From an uncultured Bacteroidales bacterium (GTDB lineage Bacteria; Bacteroidota; Bacteroidia; Bacteroidales; Muribaculaceae): a stretch of DNA of 64,000 bases. Below are positions 43,601-52,114 of the stretch, piece after piece. The position numbers were made by a program, and so were the translations under genes. The notes beneath the pieces are model-generated. The model saw only the letters and a program-made list of their open reading frames with translations, searched no databases and had not been told where the DNA came from. Within the stretch, counting starts at the first letter, position 1. Every line of letters begins with the position of its first letter. The stretch spans positions 1 to 64,000 of the forward strand of contig CACYAW010000006.1 of assembly GCA_902772455.1 (NCBI GenBank). The letters are read 5' to 3'.

Positions 43601-44635
43601 CTACTTATTCTTTGCTGCGGCCACCCATACGGGCTCGGCGTCCATGACTGGCTTGTTAACGGCCATCACGCCTGAAAGGTTGTGGGGCACGTAGGGTTCT
43701 TCCAGATAGCAGATGTCATCGGCGGTCAGCTGGATGTCAAGCGAACGGACGGCACCCTCGATATGGTGGAGTTTTGTAGCGCCAACGATGGGCGATTCCA
43801 CCTTGGTCAGCAGCCAGGCCAACGCGATCTGCGTCATCTCCACGCCATATCTGTCGGCCAGTTCCACAACACGCTCCACGATGCGGTTGTCCTGCTCGGC
43901 GGTGGCGTCATACTTAAAGTGCATGAAGGCGTCTTTCTCCTGCCGCGGCGAGGTCTCGCCGGGTCGCTTCGCCAGCTTTCCTGAGGCCAAGGCGCTGTAG
44001 GGCGTCTGTGCGATGTTGTCCTCGCGGCACAGCGGCTGCATCTCACGCTCTTCCTCACGCATAATCAGGTTGTAGTGGTTCTGGACACTGACAAACTTCG
44101 TCCAGCCACGTTTCTCGGCCAGCGCGTTCATCTTGGCCAACTGGTAGGCATAGGCGTTGGCAATGCCGATGTAGCGGGCCTTTCCCGAGCGGACGGCCTC
44201 ATTCATACCCTCCAGGATTTCCTCGGCAGGTGTCTTATAGTCCCAGATGTGGTAGATGTACAGGTCCACATAATCCATGCCCAGGTGCTGCAAGCTGCTG
44301 TCGATGTTGTGGAGCACATGCTGGCGGCCATTGATGCCACTAGCAATCTCTTCCTCAGTGCGCGGCAGGAACTTCGTGGCCACGACCACGTCCTCGCGCC
44401 GTGCCATATCGCGCAAAGCCCTGCCGACATACTGCTCGGACGTGCCCAACTGATAGGCAATCGCCGTATCAAAGAAATTCACGCCCAAGTCGAGACTGCG
44501 GCGGATGATTTCCCGTGTCGGTTCCTCGCCGATGGTCCATGAATGCTGGCCGATGGTCGGGTCGCCAAAACCCATACAGCCGAGGCAGATGCGCGAAACG
44601 CGCAGGTCAGAATTACCGAGTTTTACGTATTCCAT
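43601..44635 (-). CDS. aldo/keto reductase
   Basis: NADPH-dependent reduction of carbonyl compounds. 344 residues. The catalytic tetrad reads Asp56 and Tyr61 (FFDTAIAYQLG), Lys88 (VVATKFLP) and His129 (YIYHIWD). C-terminal NADP-binding features SPIVGATKLHHIEGA. No signal peptide. Last gene of a four-gene minus-strand operon (47356 to 43601); it starts 1 bp after the cupin-ABM stop. Substrate unknown. Confidence 0.93.
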   Translation of the reverse strand: MEYVKLGNSDLRVSRICLGCMGFGDPTIGQHSWTIGEEPTREIIRRSLDLGVNFFDTAIAYQLGTSEQYVGRALRDMARREDVVVATKFLPRTEEEIASGINGRQHVLHNIDSSLQHLGMDYVDLYIYHIWDYKTPAEEILEGMNEAVRSGKARYIGIANAYAYQLAKMNALAEKRGWTKFVSVQNHYNLIMREEEREMQPLCREDNIAQTPYSALASGKLAKRPGETSPRQEKDAFMHFKYDATAEQDNRIVERVVELADRYGVEMTQIALAWLLTKVESPIVGATKLHHIEGAVRSLDIQLTADDICYLEEPYVPHNLSGVMAVNKPVMDAEPVWVAAAKNK

Positions 44636-44636
44636 A

Positions 44637-45419
44637 TTATCGTTGTTTCTTAAAGATCAGTTTCATCGTTTCAGGGTCAAGAGGCCGCATGGTGGGCAGC
44701 TTCAGGCTTTTCACCATGTGCAACGTTCCCTGTTTGTATTTCTGGAAATGCTCCGTCTTCAGATGTGCTTGGTAAACGGCATCCGAGGCATATATTTCAA
44801 GGATGCGGATTTGCGTCGGGTCCTCGGCGCTCTGCATGGGATACAGGCAGATGACGCCAGGCTCACGCTCCACGCTCAGGCGGTCCACCTCGTTGGCAAA
44901 CGCCAGATACTCTTCCAAGTATTGCGGATAGACTTCAATTTCGGCAATGCGGACAATCATCGTCTCGCCCGTGATGGGACTTGTGAATTCCTCATCAGTC
45001 ACCTTGCGCAACTGCACGGCATGCTCCTCACCCTCGACTACCTCGGTGACGGTCATGCATTCGGCAGCACTCCAGGGCGTGGCACCATTCCAAAGGCGGA
45101 TATTGGGCGCGGTGGTCACCACGTCGCCTTTGCGCAACAGGTGCTTGGGTTTGCCCTCCTCCTGATAATAAGCCTCACCGTTGAGCACCATCAGCACTTG
45201 AGTGGCATTGGGATGATAGTGCCATGAATTGCGGCTTCCCTGCTCAAAGAGGAAATTGGTGGTCATCTGCCGGTCGCTGCGGCTGAGTACCGAGATGTGG
45301 ACAGTGCCCATGTTAAACTCGGCAGGAGCGGTGAATTCCGCGGGGAATATGGTCTGTGCCTGAACAGTGGCCGACAGGCTCAACAGGACTGCAAATAACA
45401 GAATTGATATCTTCTTCAT
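44637..45419 (-). CDS. exported cupin-ABM (antibiotic biosynthesis monooxygenase-type) fusion protein
   Basis: 260 residues from the ATG at 45419 (signal MKKISILLFAVLLSLSATVQA, then Gln). Cupin about 35-150 with His67 and His69 (NSWHYHPNATQVLMVLNGEAY) and LLRKGDVVTTAPNIRLWNGA. ABM/YgiN-type ferredoxin-like domain about 160-250 (VRIAEIEVYPQYLEEYLAFANEV; YPMQSAEDPTQIRILEIYASDAVYQAHLKT). ABM domains carry out cofactor-free oxidation of quinol-like compounds in some enzymes, but function here is not established. The upstream ATG at 45452 gives a weaker signal and was not used. Confidence 0.88.
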   Translation of the reverse strand: MKKISILLFAVLLSLSATVQAQTIFPAEFTAPAEFNMGTVHISVLSRSDRQMTTNFLFEQGSRNSWHYHPNATQVLMVLNGEAYYQEEGKPKHLLRKGDVVTTAPNIRLWNGATPWSAAECMTVTEVVEGEEHAVQLRKVTDEEFTSPITGETMIVRIAEIEVYPQYLEEYLAFANEVDRLSVEREPGVICLYPMQSAEDPTQIRILEIYASDAVYQAHLKTEHFQKYKQGTLHMVKSLKLPTMRPLDPETMKLIFKKQR

Positions 45420-45429
45420 CGGGGTTTGG

Positions 45430-46413
45430 TCATTTAAATAATTGATTTGCATTCTTCCACAGGAACATCTCCTTGAACGGTGCCAAGTCAGGTTCGTCGG
45501 TGAGGTACTGTTTCATCCTCGCCAGACCTTGTGTGAGCACCTGCGGGGCAACGTAGGGATAGTCCGAGCCATATAACAGATGGTCGGGCGTGGTGATGCT
45601 GAGCATTATGCGGATGGTCTCGGGAGAATGGGCACCTGCCAGATCATAATAGAGCGTGGCAAGGTTGGCCTCCCAGTCAATATCACCCACCATCTTGTTG
45701 GCCTGCATTACGGGCGTCAGCGATTTCATGCGCGGCACAGCCAGTGGCAGGTAAGCCCCGCAATGGGGAACTACGACCTTCACATTGGGATAACGGGCCA
45801 GCACGTTGCGGCTTATCATATTGGTCACGGCGCGGGTCGTCTCCGACAGGTATTCCTGCATGGCGAGCGGCGTCTGCGCCATCACCTCGTAGTTGACGGG
45901 GTCAGGACGGTGTGGATGCAGGATGATGACCGCCCTTCGCTCGTTGAGCACGGCAACGAGCGTATCGAGTTCCGGGGCGCCCAAGTATTGCCCCTGGACG
46001 TTTGTCGCCAGCTTGATGCCGTCGGCGCCCAGCGTGTCGAGCGCATAGACGGCCTCACGGATAGCCGCATCCACATCGGGCAACGGCAGAGCCGCACAAA
46101 ACAGGAAACGGCCGGGAAACCTCTGCTTGAGTTGTGCTGCGGCTTCGTTGGCCTCCCTGATGGTTGTTGCCGATGAGGGCTGCGGTGCGGCCAGCGTCAA
46201 TACCGACGTCTTGATGCCCGCCTCGTCCATCCACTGCAGATGTCTCTCGGCATCATAGGCAGGCAAGGGGAATCCCTCTTCCATCAAGCGGTTCTCCCCT
46301 TTTAACGCCGACAAAAACTCAGGAGTGATGATGTGGCTATGCACATCAATCACATCCTGAGCCATCATGCTTAAGGCCATAGCCATGTATAGAATTGTGA
46401 CGATGATTCTCAT
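45430..46413 (-). CDS. exported amidohydrolase (ACMSD-type TIM barrel)
   Basis: 327 residues from the ATG at 46413 (signal MRIIVTILYMAMALSMMA then Gln). Metal motif VIDVHSHI with His25 and His27, IILHPHRPDP with further His, VVPHCGAYLP, and LLYGSDYPYV with the metal Asp. The Amidohydro_2 family includes decarboxylases and hydrolases of aromatic compounds. An upstream extension to 46470 is out of character. It starts 1 bp after the stop of the AKR gene, in the same operon. Confidence 0.88.
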   Translation of the reverse strand: MRIIVTILYMAMALSMMAQDVIDVHSHIITPEFLSALKGENRLMEEGFPLPAYDAERHLQWMDEAGIKTSVLTLAAPQPSSATTIREANEAAAQLKQRFPGRFLFCAALPLPDVDAAIREAVYALDTLGADGIKLATNVQGQYLGAPELDTLVAVLNERRAVIILHPHRPDPVNYEVMAQTPLAMQEYLSETTRAVTNMISRNVLARYPNVKVVVPHCGAYLPLAVPRMKSLTPVMQANKMVGDIDWEANLATLYYDLAGAHSPETIRIMLSITTPDHLLYGSDYPYVAPQVLTQGLARMKQYLTDEPDLAPFKEMFLWKNANQLFK

Positions 46414-46414
46414 A

Positions 46415-47356
46415 TCATTCCATTGTATGTTCCCAGCCGCCGCGGGTGTCGATACCCGTAGTGTCGGCAAGCTGCTCGAGACGGGTTACCTCTTCGGCCG
46501 TCAGCTGGATCTTTGCGGCTTCAGCAGCCTCAATGACGTGACGCTCCTTGGTGGCTCCGATGATGGGCAGTGTGCCTTTAGCGATAGCCCAGGCGATACC
46601 CACTTGTGAGCACGACACTCCATACTTCACGCCAATGGCAGTCATTTCGGCGGTCAGGGCCTCCAGTTGTTGAAGCACGGGGTTGTATTTCTTGCCGCGG
46701 TCGCTCTCGGCCGGCAACGGATTCTCCTTGTTATATTTTCCTGAGAGGGCGCCCTGCTCCAGCACCATATAGGCCCAGAACTCGATGCCGTGCTGCTTGC
46801 AGTAGTCCAGCACACCACCCTTTTCACTCGAGCGGTAAAGCAGCGAGAAATGGTTCTGCACTGCGCTCACCTTGAAGCCGGCTTCACCCAGAATTTCGTT
46901 GGCTCGCTGAATTTCCTTGATGTTGTGGTTGCTCACGCCGACGCGCTTCACCTTGCCGCTCTTGAGCAATGGAATCAGGCCGGGAGTCCAACGCTCCACA
47001 TCCATCGGGTTGTGAATCCAATACATGTCGATATAGTCGCACCCCATGCGCTCGATGGAGGCATCGGCCATCTTCTCGACCGAGTTCTCGTAGATTTCAG
47101 CGATCTGCGGAGTGAACTTGGTGGAAATCAGCACATCCTCGCGTTTTACCGATTTCGCCAACGTGCCGAGGATACGTTCCGACTCGCCCATGCCATAGGC
47201 CGTTGCCGTGTCCCACAGGTTCAAACCTGCCGTCATGGCCGCGTCAAACACGGGTTTTAAATTCACTTCGTCGGTCGTTGAACCGAACACCATGTCACCA
47301 CCAAAAGCTCCTGAACCCCAGACCCAAGTGCCTAATGCAATCTTTGTCTCTTTCAT
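46415..47356 (-). CDS. aldo/keto reductase
   Basis: 313 residues from the ATG at 47356 (MKETKIALGTWVWGSGAFGG); an ATG at 47365 would add three residues and cannot be ruled out. The tetrad is Asp49 and Tyr54 (LWDTATAYGMGESE), Lys80 (LISTKFTP) and His115 (MYWIHNP). NADPH-dependent carbonyl reductase; substrate unknown. First gene of the operon, divergent from an AraC regulator. Confidence 0.93.
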   Translation of the reverse strand: MKETKIALGTWVWGSGAFGGDMVFGSTTDEVNLKPVFDAAMTAGLNLWDTATAYGMGESERILGTLAKSVKREDVLISTKFTPQIAEIYENSVEKMADASIERMGCDYIDMYWIHNPMDVERWTPGLIPLLKSGKVKRVGVSNHNIKEIQRANEILGEAGFKVSAVQNHFSLLYRSSEKGGVLDYCKQHGIEFWAYMVLEQGALSGKYNKENPLPAESDRGKKYNPVLQQLEALTAEMTAIGVKYGVSCSQVGIAWAIAKGTLPIIGATKERHVIEAAEAAKIQLTAEEVTRLEQLADTTGIDTRGGWEHTME

Positions 47357-47390
47357 AATTGTCATTTTCTTTATGATTCTCTATCGGATG

Positions 47391-47398
47391 CAAAGGTA
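47391..47398 (-). promoter_or_regulatory. -7 element for the AKR operon
   Basis: CAAAGGTA reads TACCTTTG on the minus strand, 35 bp upstream of the ATG, in the region shared with the divergent AraC gene. Confidence 0.5.
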
Positions 47399-47538
47399 CA
47401 GCAGAAGCACGACAGACGGAATAAACAATTTATCTATTAACCAACCAATTTTACTGATTCTTACCATAATTGCAGGCAAAAATCAACCTAAACACCGATT
47501 ATTCTACCGATAACGGTTAAAATATCGGGAATAATCAC

Positions 47539-47546
47539 TAAATTTG
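47539..47546 (+). promoter_or_regulatory. -7 element for the second AraC gene
   Basis: TAAATTTG, only 8 bp before the AraC ATG, so the transcript leader is minimal. Upstream ATAACGGTTAAAATATCGGG is a possible operator. Confidence 0.5.
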
Positions 47547-47553
47547 CCACAAG

Positions 47554-48456
47554 ATGGAGAAGATTTTAAAAGTACACAACGTCAACGACTACGCCCGCTA
47601 CATCGGTGCGCCCGTGTTGCACGACCTCGTCTCGGTGATTCACTATGACGAGTTGGAACACTGCCGCCATTCGCTGAACAACTATGACGTTTACGGCCTT
47701 TTCATCGCCGATGAGACGCTGGAGAAGCTGACCTATGGCCTCACCGAGTATGACCTGCATTATCATGCCCTGATGTGTGTCGCTCCAGGACAGATTGGCG
47801 GCAAAGCCGACATTGGCGAGGAGATTCAAACCAAGGGGTGGGCTTTGCTTTTTGACCCTGAATTGCTGCAGGGCACCGACCTGGAGCAACGGATGCAGGC
47901 ATTTACCTATTTCTCCTACAACACCAACGAGGCATTGCTGATGAGCGATGCGCAACGGCAGGCCATCGTCACGTTGCTCGAGGCGTTACGGAACGAACTC
48001 AAGAACGATGACACCCACATGAAGCCTATCGTTGTGGCCTATATTTCTCTGATTCTGGAGCATGTGGGCCGTTTCTATGCCCAACAACTATCAGTGCAGA
48101 CGGCCCAATCAACCGACTTGTTGACGCGGTTCGAGAACCTGCTGCGCCGCTACTATGCCGATGGGGTGTATCTGCGACATGGGCTGCCCACCGTCAAGTA
48201 TTGTGCTCAGGAACTGTGTCTCTCGCCCAACTACTTTGGAGACCTGATCCGACAATTGACCGGCGACACGGCCAGCAATGCCATCCGCCGCTTCGTGCTG
48301 CAGCGCGCCCAGACGCTACTGGTCAGCGGCATGACCGTCAACGAGACCGCCGAAAATTTGGGCTTCGACTATCCCCAACACTTCACACGAATGTTCAAGA
48401 AGTTCTACGGCTCTTCTCCAAGCGCTTTTCTGAAACAGAAGAGGCAACACAGCTGA
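47554..48456 (+). CDS. AraC-family transcriptional regulator
   Basis: 300 residues, paralogue of the regulator at 33558 with the same N-terminal domain type (GWALLFDPELLQGTDLEQRMQAFTYFSYNTNEALLMSDAQ) and C-terminal helix-turn-helix pair (NETAENLGFDYPQHFTRMFKKFYGSSP). Divergent from the AKR-amidohydrolase-cupin operon, which it probably controls. Convergent with the HMA gene, 16 bp apart. Confidence 0.92.
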   Translation: MEKILKVHNVNDYARYIGAPVLHDLVSVIHYDELEHCRHSLNNYDVYGLFIADETLEKLTYGLTEYDLHYHALMCVAPGQIGGKADIGEEIQTKGWALLFDPELLQGTDLEQRMQAFTYFSYNTNEALLMSDAQRQAIVTLLEALRNELKNDDTHMKPIVVAYISLILEHVGRFYAQQLSVQTAQSTDLLTRFENLLRRYYADGVYLRHGLPTVKYCAQELCLSPNYFGDLIRQLTGDTASNAIRRFVLQRAQTLLVSGMTVNETAENLGFDYPQHFTRMFKKFYGSSPSAFLKQKRQHS

Positions 48457-48472
48457 GGCACCAGGCCTCACT

Positions 48473-48805
48473 TTACGGGTTGGGGCACGCCACCACTTCC
48501 TCGTTGGTGACAACCTCCTCGTCTTCCTTGACCTCACGGGCATTGTAGTTGATTTTCTCAAAGCCCTTGATGATGTTCTCGACGGTGGTCTTGTCGGCAT
48601 CGTAGGTGATGGTGACCCTCTGGTGCTCGACGTCGGTAACGATCTTCTTGATGCCTTTCTCAAAGCGGATGTTTTCCTTGATGCGCTTCTCACAACCCTC
48701 GCAGTGCATCTGCGGGTCGGTGGTGAGCACAACGGTCTTGATGTCCTTGGCGCCAGCCATAACCATGGTCAGCAACATGACGGTAAACAAAAATAATCTC
48801 TTCAT
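48473..48805 (-). CDS. exported heavy-metal-associated (HMA) domain protein
   Basis: 110 residues. Signal peptide MKRLFLFTVMLLTMVMAGA. HMA ferredoxin-like fold with metal-binding Cys35 and Cys38 in MHCEGCEKRIKENI, and a Glu-rich C-terminus ending EEVVACPNP with another Cys. Binds Cu(I) or a similar metal in the periplasm. It follows a TonB receptor gene on the same strand by 30 bp, so the pair likely serves one metal. Confidence 0.9.
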   Translation of the reverse strand: MKRLFLFTVMLLTMVMAGAKDIKTVVLTTDPQMHCEGCEKRIKENIRFEKGIKKIVTDVEHQRVTITYDADKTTVENIIKGFEKINYNAREVKEDEEVVTNEEVVACPNP

Positions 48806-48835
48806 TATATCCTTTTTTATATTGTTTTCTAAAAA

Positions 48836-50899
48836 CTATCGAAACAGATTGACGCGGATGCCCAAATAGGCCATTGCGCCGCTCACGGGGCCCCACACCA
48901 TCGTGGGGTCGAACAACTGGCTCCACGGCTGGTCGGCGGCAATGATGGGATTGGGCTGACGGTAGTTGGTCAGGTTCTCGCCTCCCAGATAAACGGAGAA
49001 ATGCCTGAACCAGCGGGTGACTTGGGCGTTAAGCTGGCAATGGGCAGGGAAACGGGCTTCCCATGACAACTGGGCAGGGTCTTCGATATAATAGGGATCG
49101 GGCATGCGGCCACTGCCGTTGAGTTGCAGGGTCACGTCAAACTCCCAGAGCCCTAGAGGTGTCTTATAAGACGCTGCCACCAGGCCCTTATAGCGCGGCG
49201 TGAGAGGCTTCTCGCGCAACTTGCCATCATAGGTTGTCTTGACGTCGTTACGACGATAGGCGACGGTCAGTTCCAGACCCTCGACAACGGGATAAGACAA
49301 GTCCACCTGCCACGTGTGGGAGCGGGACTTGCCATACAGGTCACTGATATAGGTGATTAACGGATTGCTGTCCATGTCGATGACCATCTGATGCTCAAAG
49401 CGGGTGTAATGATACTCGGCATTGACCTTCATGAGCTTGCCCCACAGCGGGATGTCCCATGCCGTGGTAAAACCGTAATTCCAGGCACTCTCCTGATGCA
49501 GGTCGTTGAAGACAATCCGCCGTCCGCTGGCCAGCAGATAGTGGTTCTCGGCCAGGGCGTGCGCCGTGCGGTAGCCCTTGCCGGCCGACAAGCGAATGGT
49601 GAGGAACTGTGCCGGATGCAAGCGAAGGTGCAGGCGCGGCGTGACAAACGTGCCGTGCAGACTGCTGTGGTCCATACGCACACCGGCCATCAGGGTCATC
49701 ACATCGTTGGCAGGCGTGAAAGTGTATTGTCCATAGGCTCCCGTGACGGTCTCCTTCTCCACCAGATGTGTCATGGGTCCCTCGGCAAAGTGCTCCAAGC
49801 GGTAATCCTGTGACAGGTGGTCATGGTTGAGGCTCAGTCCCAGCGACAGGGTATGCGGGTCGGTCAACCGGGTCTCGAACATGAGTTGCCCATAGGCATT
49901 GGTCTCGTTGACGTCATATCGCTTGTAGCCATACGCTCCGTCCATATCGTGATTGGCCACCGAGGCCATCAGGGCGATATTGGTGCCGTGTTCGGCATTT
50001 AGCACGACGGCATGCTTCATGTAACCCTGATAGCGGCGCGTCTTCAGGTCGATGGCAAAGGGAACAGCCCCCTTGTGATGCGCTTGGGTCTGCCCGCTGT
50101 GGCGTTTTTCGTCAATCACGGCCACACCGCCGTGGAAAATGTAACGGTCGCCCAGCCAGTCCCAGCGGCTCTGCAGATTCACCTGCCGCACATTGGGCTG
50201 GTCCAGGAAGTGGTCATGGTTGTGGTCCATATCGGCCAGATTGTCCTCGTAGTGGGCCAGCACGTTGGCATTGAGGCGAGGCGTCAAGTGAAGATTGCCG
50301 TCGGCATTGGCCTCGATGCGGCCATCACTGTTGCCATACAGGTTGAGCGTTACCCCCTGTTCATCCTCGGGCTTAAGGTACTCCACATCGATTTGTCCCG
50401 TGATGCCCTCATAGCCGTTGCGCACCGACGAGGCCCCCTTCGACACCTGGATGCTCTTCATCCATGGCCCTGGCACATAACCCAGGGCGAAAGGCAAGGC
50501 AGCGCCGCGCCAATCGGGCAGGTTCTCGGCCAGCATCTGCACATAGGTGCCGCTCAGTCCCAGCAGCTTGATCTGCTTGGCCCCGGTGGCCGCGTCGCTG
50601 TAGTTGACATCCACCGACGGGTTAGTGGTGAAACTCTCGCCCAGATTGCAGCAAGCGGCCTTGAACAGTTCGGCCTTATTGATGCGCATCGAGTTCTCAG
50701 CCCCGGCAACGCGGCTCATACCAGGCCGTCGCGATGTCACCGTGACCTCGCCAATCGACTGCATGGGAATCGAGTCCACATGTTGGCCCACCGACGTCGT
50801 ATCGACGCCAGCGTTAACAACACGCACCTGTCCCCCAGCCTGCAATAAGGCTGCAACCATGCTCAGTACCATTATGACCCGATGAAACGTCATGCCCAT
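48836..50899 (-). CDS. TonB-dependent receptor of a metal-type module
   Basis: 687 residues. Signal peptide at the start (MGMTFHRVIMVLSMVAALLQAGG); the start could be two codons later. TonB-box-like SIGEVTVTSRR at about 48-58, plug domain with MRINKAELFKAACCNLGESF and GYEGITGQIDVEYL, then a 22-strand barrel with a His/Asp-rich loop (MDHNHDHFLD) and C-terminal YLGIRVNLFR ending in Phe-Arg. The His-rich loop and the HMA neighbour suggest a metal or metal-chelate cargo (inference). Confidence 0.92.
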   Translation of the reverse strand: MGMTFHRVIMVLSMVAALLQAGGQVRVVNAGVDTTSVGQHVDSIPMQSIGEVTVTSRRPGMSRVAGAENSMRINKAELFKAACCNLGESFTTNPSVDVNYSDAATGAKQIKLLGLSGTYVQMLAENLPDWRGAALPFALGYVPGPWMKSIQVSKGASSVRNGYEGITGQIDVEYLKPEDEQGVTLNLYGNSDGRIEANADGNLHLTPRLNANVLAHYEDNLADMDHNHDHFLDQPNVRQVNLQSRWDWLGDRYIFHGGVAVIDEKRHSGQTQAHHKGAVPFAIDLKTRRYQGYMKHAVVLNAEHGTNIALMASVANHDMDGAYGYKRYDVNETNAYGQLMFETRLTDPHTLSLGLSLNHDHLSQDYRLEHFAEGPMTHLVEKETVTGAYGQYTFTPANDVMTLMAGVRMDHSSLHGTFVTPRLHLRLHPAQFLTIRLSAGKGYRTAHALAENHYLLASGRRIVFNDLHQESAWNYGFTTAWDIPLWGKLMKVNAEYHYTRFEHQMVIDMDSNPLITYISDLYGKSRSHTWQVDLSYPVVEGLELTVAYRRNDVKTTYDGKLREKPLTPRYKGLVAASYKTPLGLWEFDVTLQLNGSGRMPDPYYIEDPAQLSWEARFPAHCQLNAQVTRWFRHFSVYLGGENLTNYRQPNPIIAADQPWSQLFDPTMVWGPVSGAMAYLGIRVNLFR

Positions 50900-50918
50900 C
50901 TAACCTCTAAAGTCGGGA

Positions 50919-50926
50919 CAAAAATA
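50919..50926 (-). promoter_or_regulatory. -7 element for the TonB receptor-HMA operon
   Basis: CAAAAATA reads TATTTTTG on the minus strand, 20 bp upstream of the ATG. Confidence 0.45.
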
Positions 50927-51048
50927 CTACTAATTTACAAATTAACGATGTAATAACTCAAGAATTACCCATTTCTGCCTCAGCTATGCGCACCCTGCTT
51001 CGTGAACATGATGTGGCGAAACCATGAAACAAAAACTTCGTTGTTGAG

Positions 51049-51867
51049 TTACGGTTGCCGTTGGTGTGAAAGCACCCACTCGATTCTGTCGGGAGTGAAG
51101 GATTCATCGGTGGTTCGGTGGTGATCACAGCCTTCAAGAGGATGGAAATTGACATCGCCGCCCATGAGCCTGATATCGTCGATCAGCTGGACATATTTGC
51201 TGTAGTTCCCCTCACGGGTGCCTTTGGTGCACAGCAGCGGGGTGTCACCCAGGCCGGGCACACCCATCCCTCGATAGCCACCCGATGCCGCCATGGCAGC
51301 AGCAAAGTAATGCGGGTAGTCGTTCACCATGTGCCACACGCCGTCGCCGCCCATCGATGAGCCGAAGATATATATCCTCGTTGAATCGGCATAGCATTCC
51401 TTTATATATTTGTCGGCCAATGCCTTGACGTACTGGTTATAGGACGGGCATTTGACTGGGCCTTGCTGGCGAGGCCCACGGGGTGACCGTGGCCCGGAGC
51501 GCTTGGGAGGTGGATTGTAACCCGACCACGAGGATTCGTCCTCGCATTGCGGCACCAGGAAGTAGGCCTTGATGCCGTGCTCAGTAAGGTAATCATAGAT
51601 TTGACTGATGCCGGGTGACCTGAGCTGCTGCTCGTTGTCGCTGCCCGATCCGCTGCCACCGTGCAGATAGATGACGATAGCCGGACGCGCGCTATCAGTC
51701 GGTGCCGTAAGCACTTCCCGATACTTGATCTTTTTCTTGTCAATCTTTGCGGTCTTCTCAGCAAAGATATAGAATAGGTTACCCCCATGCTTCTTGTCCT
51801 GGGCCCCAGCGTGGAGATTCAAAGAGGCAAGAACTGCCACAATCAGTATTATCGTTAGATTTCTCAT
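51049..51867 (-). CDS. exported alpha/beta hydrolase (carboxylesterase/prolyl oligopeptidase-like)
   Basis: 272 residues. Signal peptide MRNLTIILIVAVLASLNLHA. Oxyanion region IVIYLHGGSGSGSDN and nucleophile Ser171 in GSSMGGDG; the His is probably in EGCDHHR near the end. A Pro/Arg/Gly-rich insertion (PPPKRSGPRSPRGPRQQGP) at about 119-137 is unusual for the fold. Substrate unknown. A -7 element TAAATTTG (51872-51879, minus) lies directly before the ATG. Confidence 0.85.
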   Translation of the reverse strand: MRNLTIILIVAVLASLNLHAGAQDKKHGGNLFYIFAEKTAKIDKKKIKYREVLTAPTDSARPAIVIYLHGGSGSGSDNEQQLRSPGISQIYDYLTEHGIKAYFLVPQCEDESSWSGYNPPPKRSGPRSPRGPRQQGPVKCPSYNQYVKALADKYIKECYADSTRIYIFGSSMGGDGVWHMVNDYPHYFAAAMAASGGYRGMGVPGLGDTPLLCTKGTREGNYSKYVQLIDDIRLMGGDVNFHPLEGCDHHRTTDESFTPDRIEWVLSHQRQP

Positions 51868-51871
51868 ACCG

Positions 51872-51879
51872 CAAATTTA
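51872..51879 (-). promoter_or_regulatory. -7 element for the exported hydrolase gene
   Basis: CAAATTTA reads TAAATTTG, 4 bp upstream of the ATG, implying an almost leaderless transcript. Confidence 0.4.
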
Positions 51880-52025
51880 CAAAACTCTCAAAAACGCTCC
51901 AAAACCCTACTCGAAAAACTACTGAAAAAGTCATCAAAACCGTCTCTTTTCCATCTTGTGTAATCGACGACTTTGTCGGTGAAAAACACGGTATTTCCCT
52001 TCATGCATTTAAAAAACGCAACATC

Positions 52026-52107
52026 AGTAATGCGGGTACATATTCCCGTAAAATAGTTAAATTCCCTTTTGCGGATAGCTGGTAATTTTGCAGTCGATAA
52101 AACATGT
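52026..52107 (+). promoter_or_regulatory. promoter region shared with the cyclophilin-like operon
   Basis: Ungapped 82-bp match to 28781-28862. -7 element TAATTTTG at 52083-52090. CGGGTACATATTCCCG contains a CGGG/CCCG inverted repeat. The last 28 bp, TGGTAATTTTGCAGTCGATA through ACATGT, are identical to the other copy. Confidence 0.7.
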
Positions 52108-52114
52108 GTTGTCT

